Assembly: GCF_025144335.1 (NCBI RefSeq)
Contig: NZ_CP083539.1
Span: 683,501-747,500, forward strand
DNA from: Jannaschia sp. W003
GTDB taxonomy: Bacteria; Pseudomonadota; Alphaproteobacteria; Rhodobacterales; Rhodobacteraceae
Direction of reading: 5' to 3'
DNA: 64,000 bases
Below are positions 37,460 to 45,527 of the stretch, piece after piece. Made by a program: the position numbers and the translations under genes. The notes under the pieces are model-generated. The model did no database searches and was not told the DNA's origin. It saw only the letters and a list, made by a program, of their open reading frames with translations. Numbering within the stretch: position 1 is the first letter of the stretch; each line of letters opens with the position of its first letter.

Positions 37460-38221
37460 ATGCCCAAGGACACCACCACGGCCGCGAAGCGCGCGGTCCT
37501 CTACCGGATGATGATGCCGGACCACACCTGCCCCTACGGCCTGAAGTCCAAGGACCTCCTGGAGCGGCAGGGCTACACGGTCGAGGACCGGCCCCTGCGC
37601 ACCCGCGAGGAGGTCGACGCCTTCAAGGCCGAGCACGGCGTCAAGACCACGCCCCAGACCTTCATCGACGGCGAGCGGGTCGGCGGCTACTCCGACCTCG
37701 AGGTCCACTTCGGCAAGCGGGACCCCGACGACGACGGCCTGTCCTACCAGCCCATCATCGCGCTGTTCTCGGTGGCCGCCCTCACGGCCGTGGCGCTGAC
37801 GTGGTACGCGTTCGACACGCTGCTGACCTGGCAGACGCTGGGCTGGTTCGTGTCGCTGTCGATGATCTTCCTCGGGCTGCAGAAGCTGAAGGACATCGAG
37901 AGCTTCTCGACCATGTTCCTGAACTACGACCTGCTCGCCAAGCGCTGGGTGCCCTACGGCTACGTCTATCCCTTCGTGGAGACGGGCGCGGGCATCCTGA
38001 TGACCGGCATGATGCTGACCTGGCTGTCGGCCCCGGCGGCCCTCTTCATCGGCATCGTGGGCGCCGTCAGCGTCTACAAGGCGGTCTACGTCGACAAGCG
38101 CGAGCTGAAGTGCGCCTGCGTGGGCGGGGACTCGAAGGTCCCCCTAGGCTTCGTGTCACTGACCGAGAACCTCGGCATGATCGCCATGAGCGTGATCATG
38201 CTCGTGCTGCTCTTCACCTGA
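37460..38221 (+). CDS. glutaredoxin-MauE-like membrane fusion protein
   Basis: 253 aa. Residues about 10-90 are a glutaredoxin domain with 'CPYG' (Cys24, no second Cys, so monothiol-like) and 'VKTTPQTFIDGERVGGYSDL' as the glutathione-binding part. Four membrane helices follow (about 99-120, 124-140, 172-200, 230-251) of the MauE/DoxX-like type, including 'CAC' in a loop. Members may move reducing power or glutathione-bound metal across the membrane; function is inferred. GAAGGAGG precedes the ATG. The last 66 bp overlap the CDF gene on the other strand. Confidence 0.88.
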   Translation: MPKDTTTAAKRAVLYRMMMPDHTCPYGLKSKDLLERQGYTVEDRPLRTREEVDAFKAEHGVKTTPQTFIDGERVGGYSDLEVHFGKRDPDDDGLSYQPIIALFSVAALTAVALTWYAFDTLLTWQTLGWFVSLSMIFLGLQKLKDIESFSTMFLNYDLLAKRWVPYGYVYPFVETGAGILMTGMMLTWLSAPAALFIGIVGAVSVYKAVYVDKRELKCACVGGDSKVPLGFVSLTENLGMIAMSVIMLVLLFT

Positions 38222-39121
38222 GCCGGCCGGCGGGCGCACCTCCACGGTGGCATGCCCCACGTCGAACCGCTCCGCGAGCCGGGCCTTCACGGCCCGGCGC
38301 ACCGGGTCGGGGGCGTGGCCCGGCGCCAGCTCCACCTCCAGCGTCGCCATGGGGCGCGCCTCGGTGATCGACCAGGCGTGGATGTGGTCGGCCTGTGCCA
38401 CGCCCGGGACCGCCGCCACCAGGTCGGCGGCCACGGCGCGGCCGTCGAAGCCGGCGGGCGCGCCCTCCAGGAGGATGTGCCCGCTCTCGCGCACCACCGA
38501 CCACGCCGAGCGCAGGATCAGCAGGGCCACCAGCACCGACAGGATCGGGTCGATCGGGGTCCAGCCGGTGAAGATGATCACCAGGGACGCGCCGAGCGCG
38601 GCCACGGAGCCCAGGAGGTCGCCCGCCACGTGGAGCGCGGCGGCGCGGACGTTGAGGTCGTCCTCCTCGACGCGGGACAGGACCCAGAAGCTCAGGAGGT
38701 TCACGGCGAGGCCGCCCAGCGCCACCCAGAGCATCAGCCCGCCCAGCACCTCGCCCGGCTCGCCGAGGCGGTGGAAGGCCTCGAACACGATCCACGCGGC
38801 GATCGCGAAGAGCGACACGCCGTTCACGAAGGCCGCCAGCACCGAGAAGCGGTCGAACCCGTAGGTGCGGCGCCAGTCCGAGGGGCGCCGCGCGAGGCGG
38901 AAGGCCAGCCACGCGAGCACGAGCGAGGCGAAGTCGGTGAGCATGTGGCCCGCATCGGCCAGCAGCGCGAGCGAGCCGGACACGAGGCCCCCCGCCACTT
39001 CGGCGAACATGAAGCCCCCCGTCAGCACTGCTGCGATGGCCACCGCGCGCTCGCGCGCCTGTCGTGCCTCGGGGCTCGCGCCCGCGTCGATCTTCGGTCC
39101 GTGCGAATGTCCCGCGCCCAT
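38156..39121 (-). CDS. cation diffusion facilitator (CDF/CzcD-like) efflux protein
   Basis: 321-aa six-helix zinc/cobalt-type exporter. Metal-site residues: '[14 protein letters not shown]' in helix 2 and '[14 protein letters not shown]' in helix 5; a His-rich N-terminus (G-A-G-H-S-H-G) and C-terminal tail ([10 protein letters not shown]). Cytoplasmic ferredoxin-like domain from about 215. GGGGGA precedes the ATG at 39121. Divergent from msrA; its end overlaps the convergent glutaredoxin-MauE gene, and the overlapping part is the His tail. Confidence 0.93.
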   Translation of the reverse strand: MGAGHSHGPKIDAGASPEARQARERAVAIAAVLTGGFMFAEVAGGLVSGSLALLADAGHMLTDFASLVLAWLAFRLARRPSDWRRTYGFDRFSVLAAFVNGVSLFAIAAWIVFEAFHRLGEPGEVLGGLMLWVALGGLAVNLLSFWVLSRVEEDDLNVRAAALHVAGDLLGSVAALGASLVIIFTGWTPIDPILSVLVALLILRSAWSVVRESGHILLEGAPAGFDGRAVAADLVAAVPGVAQADHIHAWSITEARPMATLEVELAPGHAPDPVRRAVKARLAERFDVGHATVEVRPPAGSGEEQHEHDHAHGDHAEVLGQ

Positions 39122-39232
39122 GCGATTCCCCCTGCCTCGGTGCCCAACGACGCGGCCCCGCGCCGGGGTTCCCCGGCCCCCATTGGCGGCGGGAGGCGGG
39201 CGCACCATATCAGGGGAAACGGAGGACACGAC

Positions 39233-39739
39233 ATGACCGAACGCGCCGTTCTGGCCGGGGGCTGCTTCTGGGGCATGCAGGATCTGATCCGCAAGCTGCC
39301 CGGGGTGGAGAAGACCCGCGTGGGCTACACCGGGGGCGACGTCCCCAACGCCACCTACCGCAACCACGGCACCCACGCCGAGGGCATCGAGATCCTGTTC
39401 GACCCCGAGCGCATCTCCTTCCGCAGCATCCTGGAGTTCTTCTTCCAGATCCACGACCCCACCACGCCCAACCGGCAGGGCAACGACCGCGGCATGAGCT
39501 ACCGCTCCGCGATCTACTACGCGGACGAAAAGCAGAAGCGGGTCGCCGAGGATACCATCCGCGACGTCGAGGCCTCGGGCCTCTGGCCGGGCAAGGTGGT
39601 CACCGAGGTCGAGCCGGTGGGCGACTTCTGGGAGGCCGAGCCGGAGCACCAGGACTACCTGGAGCGGATCCCGAACGGCTACACCTGCCACTTCCCGCGG
39701 CCCGATTGGGTGCTGCCGCGGCGCGAGGCCGCGGAATAG
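39233..39739 (+). CDS. msrA: peptide-methionine (S)-S-oxide reductase MsrA
   Basis: 168-aa repair enzyme for oxidised methionine. Catalytic motif 'GGCFWGMQ' near the start, '[14 protein letters not shown]' and '[17 protein letters not shown]', '[10 protein letters not shown]' are family hallmarks. GGAGGA Shine-Dalgarno 7 bases before the ATG. Single-domain form without MsrB. Convergent with the algL end of the exopolysaccharide operon (16 bp apart). Confidence 0.95.
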   Translation: MTERAVLAGGCFWGMQDLIRKLPGVEKTRVGYTGGDVPNATYRNHGTHAEGIEILFDPERISFRSILEFFFQIHDPTTPNRQGNDRGMSYRSAIYYADEKQKRVAEDTIRDVEASGLWPGKVVTEVEPVGDFWEAEPEHQDYLERIPNGYTCHFPRPDWVLPRREAAE

Positions 39740-39755
39740 GGACTGCGAACAGGCT

Positions 39756-40739
39756 CTAGCGCCCGCTCCAGAGCCGCGTCTGGTCGCCCCCGAGCTTCGA
39801 GTAGTTCAGGGGGCGATGCGGTGCGGCCATGCGCTCGGCCCGTGCGTCGGGGACGAGCGCGAGCCACGCCTCGATCCAGGCGAGCTGGAAGCCCTGCACC
39901 CCCCGCTCGAAGGTGGTCTGCGCCTCGCCCGCGAGGGCCGCGACCCGCGGGCCTCCGGTCTCCAGCTCCTCCAGCGTGAAGCCCACCACGCGGTCAAGGG
40001 CGCCGCCGCAGCGCGCGCGCAGGTCGATGCCGTGGGGGCGCAGGATCGCGGCCGTGACCGCCAGCGGGGCCACCGCGTGGAGCTGGTAGTGCATGGCCCG
40101 CGGCCCGCGCCCCATCTCCTGCGGCAGCGCGCCCGCCGCATCGGCGGTGCAGGCGACGTAGGTGGCCGACCACGCCGCCCAGCCGCGCATCACGGGATCG
40201 TCCGCAAGGTCGGCGACGGCGGCGCCCGCCAGCGCGGCCCAGGCCCGAAGGTTGCCCGAGGCGGCGCCGTCGGGCGCCCGCTCCCAGAAGCGCATCTGCC
40301 GCGTCATGCGCCGCGCGAGCCACGCGGCGACGGGCGCGATCCGGGGATCGCCAGGGCGGTGCGCGGCGGCCTCGCCGGCCACGATCGCCAGCCCCGCGAG
40401 GCGCGAGCCCAAGGTGAGCGCCGCGGTCTCGGTGCCGATGCCGGCCAGCGCGTCGGCCTCGGCCCAGGCGGCGAGCCGGGCGAGGGTGCAGTCGGCGCCC
40501 GCCGCGCCCTCGTCCCCGGCGAGGGCCGTGACGAAGCTGTCGAGCGGCTCGATCGCGGCGAGCACGGCGGCCTTGCGATCCGCGTCGAGCGTCGAGCGGG
40601 TGGCGTCGCCGTCTTCGTAGCGCGACTCGAAGGCGAGGCCGAGCACGGGCGGGTGGGCCGCGCAGTCGCCCGCGGCGGCCGCGCGCGCGGACGGCGCCAG
40701 CGCCACCGCGGCGAGGAGGGCCAGCGCGGGCCCCTTCAC
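39756..40739 (-). CDS. algL: AlgL-like (poly)mannuronate lyase homologue with altered active site
   Basis: 327 aa with signal peptide (1-20). Aligned by eye to P. aeruginosa AlgL over its length: 'LAFESRYEDGDATRSTLD' matches 'LVFTSKYEGSDSARATLN', 'HGIDLR' matches 'NGVDLR', and the end 'LNYSKLGGDQTRLWS' matches 'FNSFRLGGEVTRVFS'. Residues I recall as catalytic are changed: Lys66 is Arg40, His202 (N-H-S-Y-W) is Leu164 (N-L-R-A-W), Tyr256 is His221; only Arg249 (Arg214) and the preceding Asn are kept. AlgL normally clears stray polymer from the periplasm. Here activity is doubtful; a structural role or a different substrate is possible. GTG start overlaps the algK-like stop (GTGA). Last gene of the operon. 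Confidence 0.8.
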   Translation of the reverse strand: MKGPALALLAAVALAPSARAAAAGDCAAHPPVLGLAFESRYEDGDATRSTLDADRKAAVLAAIEPLDSFVTALAGDEGAAGADCTLARLAAWAEADALAGIGTETAALTLGSRLAGLAIVAGEAAAHRPGDPRIAPVAAWLARRMTRQMRFWERAPDGAASGNLRAWAALAGAAVADLADDPVMRGWAAWSATYVACTADAAGALPQEMGRGPRAMHYQLHAVAPLAVTAAILRPHGIDLRARCGGALDRVVGFTLEELETGGPRVAALAGEAQTTFERGVQGFQLAWIEAWLALVPDARAERMAAPHRPLNYSKLGGDQTRLWSGR

Positions 40740-43456
40740 GAGCCCGCCCCCATGCGCACCATCCGCGCCATGTCGGCGGCGCGCGGCTCGCCCAGGGCCG
40801 CGGCGCGGTCGAGCCAGTTCCGGGCGGCCTCGGCGTCGCGCAGGAGGGCCGGGCCGAGCCCGCGGATCAGGCCCGCGTCCACCATCGCGCCCGGATGGCC
40901 CGCGCGCGCGGCCTCCTCGAACCAGCGCAGCGCCGGGGCGAGGGCGGCGGGGTCCGACGCGCCGTCGCGCAGGATCGCTGCGTACTCGTAGGCGGCGGCC
41001 GGATCGCCGGAATGGGCGGCCCGCTCCAGGAGCGGCGCCACGGAGACGCGCTCCGCCACCATGCGGCGCACCTCGGGGCCGGCCCGCCGCCACGCCCGCA
41101 GCACGGGCAGGGGGCTCAGGTCGGCGCGCGCGGCCAGCTCCGCCATGCGCGCGGTGGCCACCTCGGGGTCGTAGCCCTCGAGCGCGGGGTCGGACACGAG
41201 GCGGAACGCCTCCACCGCCGCGCCCGGCTCGCCGTCGGCCGCGTCGCGCGCGGCGATGGCGGCGGCGTCGGGTGCGCGCCCCTTGGCGTGGAGCGCCATC
41301 TGCCGGTCGCTCAGGCGCAGCTTCGAGAGCACGTGGCCGCCCCGGAAGTGCAGGCCCACCTGCCGCCAGTGGTGGCTCTGCACCCCGTCGCCCCGGATCG
41401 CCGCGGCGTCGCCCAGCTCGTCGGCGTCCTTGGTGCCGCAGACCATCAGCGAGACGGCGCGGTCGGTGTAGTCCGCGACCTTGGCCTGCGGCACGAAGGG
41501 GATCGCGAACATCATGGCGAGGAAGTCTCCCCGCGCCTCGATCGCCGCCGCGAAGCGCTCGTAGACGGCCCGCGGGTCGCCGCCCTCCAGCCGCGCGAGC
41601 AGGCGGATCGCGGCGCCCTCGCCGCGGTTGCCGGCCATGGTCAGCAGGTGCGCGATCTCCTTCACGATCCCGGGGTCGCGGGCGTGGTGCTCGGTCAGCG
41701 CGATGGCGAGGTCGAGCGCGGTGGTCACGCCGTTGTTGAGGTAGATGCGGCGGAACATCTCGACCGATAGATCGCGCGCGTCCGGCGCGGCGGCCAGCGC
41801 GAATTCCAGCTCTGCGTAGTCCTCCAGCGCCTGGCGCGAGGCGCCGAGACGCGGCGCCCAGAAGCGCAGCGCCGGGTCGGGCGCACCGGCGGCCTCCAGG
41901 CGCTGCACCTGGGCGGCCACCATCGCCGGCCGGCCGTCCAGCGCCTGGCTCTGGATGCGGGCGATGGCCTCGGGGTCGCGATTGGGATCGAGGGCCAGGA
42001 GGTCGTTCTCGGTGATCCGCACGACCTCGTGGCCGGTGGCGCGGTAGGCGGCGGCCCAGTGCTCAGCCTCTTCGAGGCGGGGGGCGTCGGGAAGCTGGCA
42101 CCGGAACAGCCCGTCGAGCGCGTCCATCGACTCGGCCATGCCGAAGCGGGCCACGGTCTCCTCCAGCAGGCTGATGGCGCGGTCGCGGCGGGCGGGGTCG
42201 TGGCGGTAGCGAAGGAGCATGCCCGCGAGCCGGGCCATGCCTGCGCCGTCGCCGCGGCGCACCGCCTCCTCGAGCATCCGCATCGCCTCGGGCTCCGAGG
42301 CCCAGCGGCCCCGGCGCACGGCCAGCTCGGCGGCGATCCGGGTGAACACCGCGCCGGGCGCCTCGGGCATGAGGGCGATCTCGCGCAGGTGGTCGAGGTA
42401 GATGCCGCTCTCGTCGGGCTCCAGCGTGTCGAGGTTCACGGCAAGGTCGAGATGGGGCGCCACGGTGACGGCGGCCCCGGGGTCGTGGTCGGGCCCGAGG
42501 ATCGCCGCGAGCGTGCCTTCGGTCACCACGCCCTCGGCCAGCAGGCGCGCGGTCTCCCCGGGGTCGGGCCGGCGCCCGCGCGAGGCGGCGATGGCGAGGT
42601 AGCGGCGCAGGTCGGCCGGGTCCTTGGCGCCCGCCGGCGCGTCGAGGTGGCGCTGCACGATGTCCCAGGCCGCGTCCGCGTCGCCCATCTCGGCGGCGTA
42701 GCGGCGCCAGGCGAAGGCCAGCGCGGCGTCGGCGGCGACCACCTCGCCGCGCTCGTACTCGCGGGCGATGCGCAGGGCGCGGCGGCACAGGCCGGAGTCG
42801 AGCGCGCCGAGGAGCCCGCCGAACGCCATGGTGACGGTCAGGTCCAAGGGCGCGGTCCAGGCGTCGACCATCTCGCCGCGGAGCTGGAGGCGGGCGATCT
42901 CCAGGAGGGCCTCGGCGCTGCCCAGGTAGGCCGTCTCGCGCAGGATGTGCTGGCCGAACTCCTCGTCCCGCTCCACGCCGACGCCGTCGCTGTAGTAGCG
43001 CGCGAGCGCGATCCGCTCGCGGTGGCCCAGCATGTCCACCGACTCCCACAGCGCGGGCACGAGGCCCGCGGCGGCGAGCGGCGCGCCGCCGCGGCCCGCC
43101 CGCAGGTGCAGGTCGATCAGCGCGAGCGTGGCGTCCGCCTCCGAGAAGTCCACGTCCACCGCGGCGCGCCGGGCGATCAGGGCGGCGATGAAGTCGAACT
43201 GCCCCTCGGGGTCGTCCCGCATGGCGTTGCGGATGTCGCGCGCGAGGAAGCGGGCGCGGTCGGGATCGGTGAGCTCCTCCTCGTCGCCCTCCGGGTCATC
43301 GTCGATCTCCGCCTCGGCGTGATCGGGGCGGCAGGGCTCGTCCGAGGCGGCGGGGGGCGGTGCGAAGCGCAGCGCGGGCGGGCCGTCGGCCCCGGCGGGC
43401 GCGGCGAGCGCGAGGAGGGCGGTGGCGGCGAGGGTGCGGACGGCGAAGGGCGTCAC
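40736..43456 (-). CDS. very large Sel1/TPR-like protein, AlgK-like position
   Basis: 906-aa secreted protein (signal peptide 1-21). It is built of helical Sel1/TPR-type repeats over almost the whole length, e.g. 'LARYYSDGVGVERDEEFGQH', 'AFAWRRYAAEMGDADAAW', 'ALRWFEEAARAGHPGAMVDA'. Pseudomonas AlgK, a Sel1-repeat lipoprotein that pairs with the AlgE porin, has ~475 aa, so this is about twice as long and shows no lipobox. It may cover several scaffold roles. GTG start at 43456 overlaps the algX stop (GTGA). Confidence 0.78.
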   Translation of the reverse strand: MTPFAVRTLAATALLALAAPAGADGPPALRFAPPPAASDEPCRPDHAEAEIDDDPEGDEEELTDPDRARFLARDIRNAMRDDPEGQFDFIAALIARRAAVDVDFSEADATLALIDLHLRAGRGGAPLAAAGLVPALWESVDMLGHRERIALARYYSDGVGVERDEEFGQHILRETAYLGSAEALLEIARLQLRGEMVDAWTAPLDLTVTMAFGGLLGALDSGLCRRALRIAREYERGEVVAADAALAFAWRRYAAEMGDADAAWDIVQRHLDAPAGAKDPADLRRYLAIAASRGRRPDPGETARLLAEGVVTEGTLAAILGPDHDPGAAVTVAPHLDLAVNLDTLEPDESGIYLDHLREIALMPEAPGAVFTRIAAELAVRRGRWASEPEAMRMLEEAVRRGDGAGMARLAGMLLRYRHDPARRDRAISLLEETVARFGMAESMDALDGLFRCQLPDAPRLEEAEHWAAAYRATGHEVVRITENDLLALDPNRDPEAIARIQSQALDGRPAMVAAQVQRLEAAGAPDPALRFWAPRLGASRQALEDYAELEFALAAAPDARDLSVEMFRRIYLNNGVTTALDLAIALTEHHARDPGIVKEIAHLLTMAGNRGEGAAIRLLARLEGGDPRAVYERFAAAIEARGDFLAMMFAIPFVPQAKVADYTDRAVSLMVCGTKDADELGDAAAIRGDGVQSHHWRQVGLHFRGGHVLSKLRLSDRQMALHAKGRAPDAAAIAARDAADGEPGAAVEAFRLVSDPALEGYDPEVATARMAELAARADLSPLPVLRAWRRAGPEVRRMVAERVSVAPLLERAAHSGDPAAAYEYAAILRDGASDPAALAPALRWFEEAARAGHPGAMVDAGLIRGLGPALLRDAEAARNWLDRAAALGEPRAADMARMVRMGAGS

Positions 43457-44751
43457 GAGCGTTCCTCCGGAAGGGTGCAGACGGACAGGGCGGGGCGGGG
43501 GCCGAAGCCCGCGTCGGTCTCGATCTCGACCCCGGCGGCACCGCCCGGGAAGAGGCCGGCGAGGGGCACGTAGAAGCGTCCGCCCGTGGCCGCATCCGCG
43601 GCGCGGTGGACCGAGCGGACGCGGCGCGCGCCGTCCGCGGCCACGAACACGAACGAGGCGCGCCGGGCGCCGGGCGTGCCGGTCTCGAGGCGCAGCACCG
43701 CGCCGGGGCCCGCGGGGACCGCGGCGAGCGCCGCGCGCAGGCGGCCCGTGGCGGGGTCGGCGCCCAGCGCCATCGGGGAGGCGCAGGACGCGGCCGCAGC
43801 GGCGGTCAGCTCGGCCCAGGGCGCGTCCCCGCGCGCGGCGAGGTCGGCCCAGACCGGAAAGGCCCAGACGAGCACCTCGGGGCGGCCGGCGTCGAGGGCC
43901 GGCCCGGCCAGGAGCGAGGTGATCGCCGAGAAGGCGTCCTCGCCCTCGACGTGGAGCACCGCGTCGGCGAGGCGGCCCGTGGCCTCCTGAACGAAGCCGG
44001 CGAAGGGCTCCGCACCGCCGAGCGCCGAGGCGGCCACGGCGACCGAGGCGGCGGGCGCGGCGGCGTCGAAGCTGGGCAGGACGCGGGTGGTCCAGGCGGC
44101 GCGCTTCACGGACGGGAGGTCGCCGTCGCAGCGCGCGGCGAGGCGCGCGCGCATGGCCGAGGGAACGGGGTGCGGCGCGCCCGCCTGGCTCTCGAAGCGG
44201 CGCGGGGCGTCGGGGCGCAGCCCCGCGGCGTCGAGCGTCTCGCCCACCGCGGCGGCCAGCGCGCGCAGCCCCTCGGGCGTGGGGCGCGGGTCGAGCGCGG
44301 GGAACGGCGCGGTGCCCGCGAGCGCGAGGCGGCGCATCGCGGCGCGCCCGTCGACGGCCAGCACGCCCCGCGCGCGCAGGCGGCGCAGGTTCTCGCCGTA
44401 GAGCGAGGCGGCCATCGCGGAGTCGAAGCCCGCATGGGCAGCGAGGAGGGGCAGCTCCTCGGGCATCGCCATGCTCTTGGTGGGAACGGGCACCACCACG
44501 AGGCGGGTCCCGCCCGCGGCCAGCGCGTCGGCGAGCCGCGCGATGCGCGCGACGGTGCCGTCGGTCATCCAGTGGTCGGCATGGAGGTCGGGGTCGATGC
44601 GGAACACCGCGCCCTCGCGGCCCTCGATCATGCCGAAGCCGGGCGCCTCGATGCCGCGGCAGCCGTACTGCGACGCGGTGGCGGCGGGGGCGGCGTTGAG
44701 GGCCGCCAGGCCCAGGAGGGCGGCGGCGGCATGGCGGCGGACGGGGATCAT
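43453..44751 (-). CDS. algX: AlgX-like SGNH-family periplasmic protein with degenerate triad
   Basis: 432 aa, signal peptide 1-26. N-terminal SGNH-hydrolase-like domain ('GREGAVFRIDPDLHAD', 'RLVVVPVPTKSMAMPEELP') and a C-terminal beta domain ('DGARRVRSVHRAADAATGGR') as in AlgX, which binds and O-acetylates alginate. In AlgX the triad is Asp/His of D-T-H-W-T-P plus Ser of G-T-S. Here the same place reads D154-P-R156-P-T-P, so His is lost, and the Ser region reads A-A-S242-A-L. Acetylation is therefore unlikely, in line with the absence of AlgI; polymer binding may remain. ATGA overlap with the gene upstream. Confidence 0.75.
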   Translation of the reverse strand: MIPVRRHAAAALLGLAALNAAPAATASQYGCRGIEAPGFGMIEGREGAVFRIDPDLHADHWMTDGTVARIARLADALAAGGTRLVVVPVPTKSMAMPEELPLLAAHAGFDSAMAASLYGENLRRLRARGVLAVDGRAAMRRLALAGTAPFPALDPRPTPEGLRALAAAVGETLDAAGLRPDAPRRFESQAGAPHPVPSAMRARLAARCDGDLPSVKRAAWTTRVLPSFDAAAPAASVAVAASALGGAEPFAGFVQEATGRLADAVLHVEGEDAFSAITSLLAGPALDAGRPEVLVWAFPVWADLAARGDAPWAELTAAAAASCASPMALGADPATGRLRAALAAVPAGPGAVLRLETGTPGARRASFVFVAADGARRVRSVHRAADAATGGRFYVPLAGLFPGGAAGVEIETDAGFGPRPALSVCTLPEERS

Positions 44752-45527
44752 GGGTCGGACTCCTCGGCAAGGATCGCGGCGAGCGCGGCGGCGGCGGCGG
44801 CGACGCCGGGATGGTCGGAGGCGCCGGCCTCCGCGATCAGCGCGTCGGCCTCCGCCCGGCCGGGCCAGGGCGCGGGCGCGGCGGGGCGCGTCTCCATGAG
44901 GCTGACCGCCATGGCGAGCTGTCCGCGCCCGTCGCCGGCGCGGCGCATGAGCGCGAGCATCCGCTCGCGCGTGGCATCGCTGAGGGCTCCGAACAGGCGG
45001 CCCTCGCCGTTGAACCGCTCCACCGCGTCGAGCGCTGCGGCGTTCCCCGCCCAGGCCTGCGGGTAGAGCGTGGCGATCAGGCGGCGCACGCGCTCGGGCG
45101 GCTCGGTCGCGGGGTCGAGCCGCGCCATCGCGCGCAGCATCGGGCGGAAGAGCGCGCTGCGCCCCGTGCGCACCGCGAGCGCGGCGTAGAAGGCGCGGTC
45201 CGACGCCGAGCTTTCTGGGTCGGCCAGCAAGAGACGGGCGTAGCGCTGCGCCGCCAGCCCGTCGCCCCGGTCGGCGAGGGCGCGCAGCTGCGCGGGCTCC
45301 ACCGCGCCGCCCTGCTGCATGCGGCGGCGCACGGCGCGCAGGGTGGCGGGCAGCCCCTCCATGGTCCGGCGTCCCGCCTCGCTGCGCACCACGGTGGCGT
45401 CGGCCTCCGGCGCGGGCGGGATGGTCATGGGCACGGTGGCGGGCTCGGCCGCCCGCGCGGCGGCGGCGAGCGCGGCGGCGAAGCACAGCACCGCGAGCGC
45501 GAACAGGGGGGGCGAGGCGATTCTCAT
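44748..45527 (-). CDS. secreted alpha-helical repeat protein, function unknown
   Basis: 259 aa, signal peptide 1-27 (ending A-R-A-A). The rest is Ala/Arg/Leu-rich and helical, with Sel1/TPR-like spacing ('LADRGDGLAAQRYARLLLAD', 'YAALAVRTGRSALFRPMLRA'). I do not recognise a family; it is unlike AlgF (beta-rich) and too short for AlgK. Position between algG and algX, with four-base overlaps on both sides, means it is part of the polysaccharide assembly machine, likely a periplasmic scaffold partner. Confidence 0.75.
   Translation of the reverse strand: MRIASPPLFALAVLCFAAALAAAARAAEPATVPMTIPPAPEADATVVRSEAGRRTMEGLPATLRAVRRRMQQGGAVEPAQLRALADRGDGLAAQRYARLLLADPESSASDRAFYAALAVRTGRSALFRPMLRAMARLDPATEPPERVRRLIATLYPQAWAGNAAALDAVERFNGEGRLFGALSDATRERMLALMRRAGDGRGQLAMAVSLMETRPAAPAPWPGRAEADALIAEAGASDHPGVAAAAAALAAILAEESDP

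Noticed and set aside
43457..44770. Possible N-terminal extension of the algK-like gene up to 44770
   Set aside because: The extension is Arg/Pro/Gly shadow sequence under algX; a GTG start with signal peptide at 43456 and GTGA overlap fits the operon.
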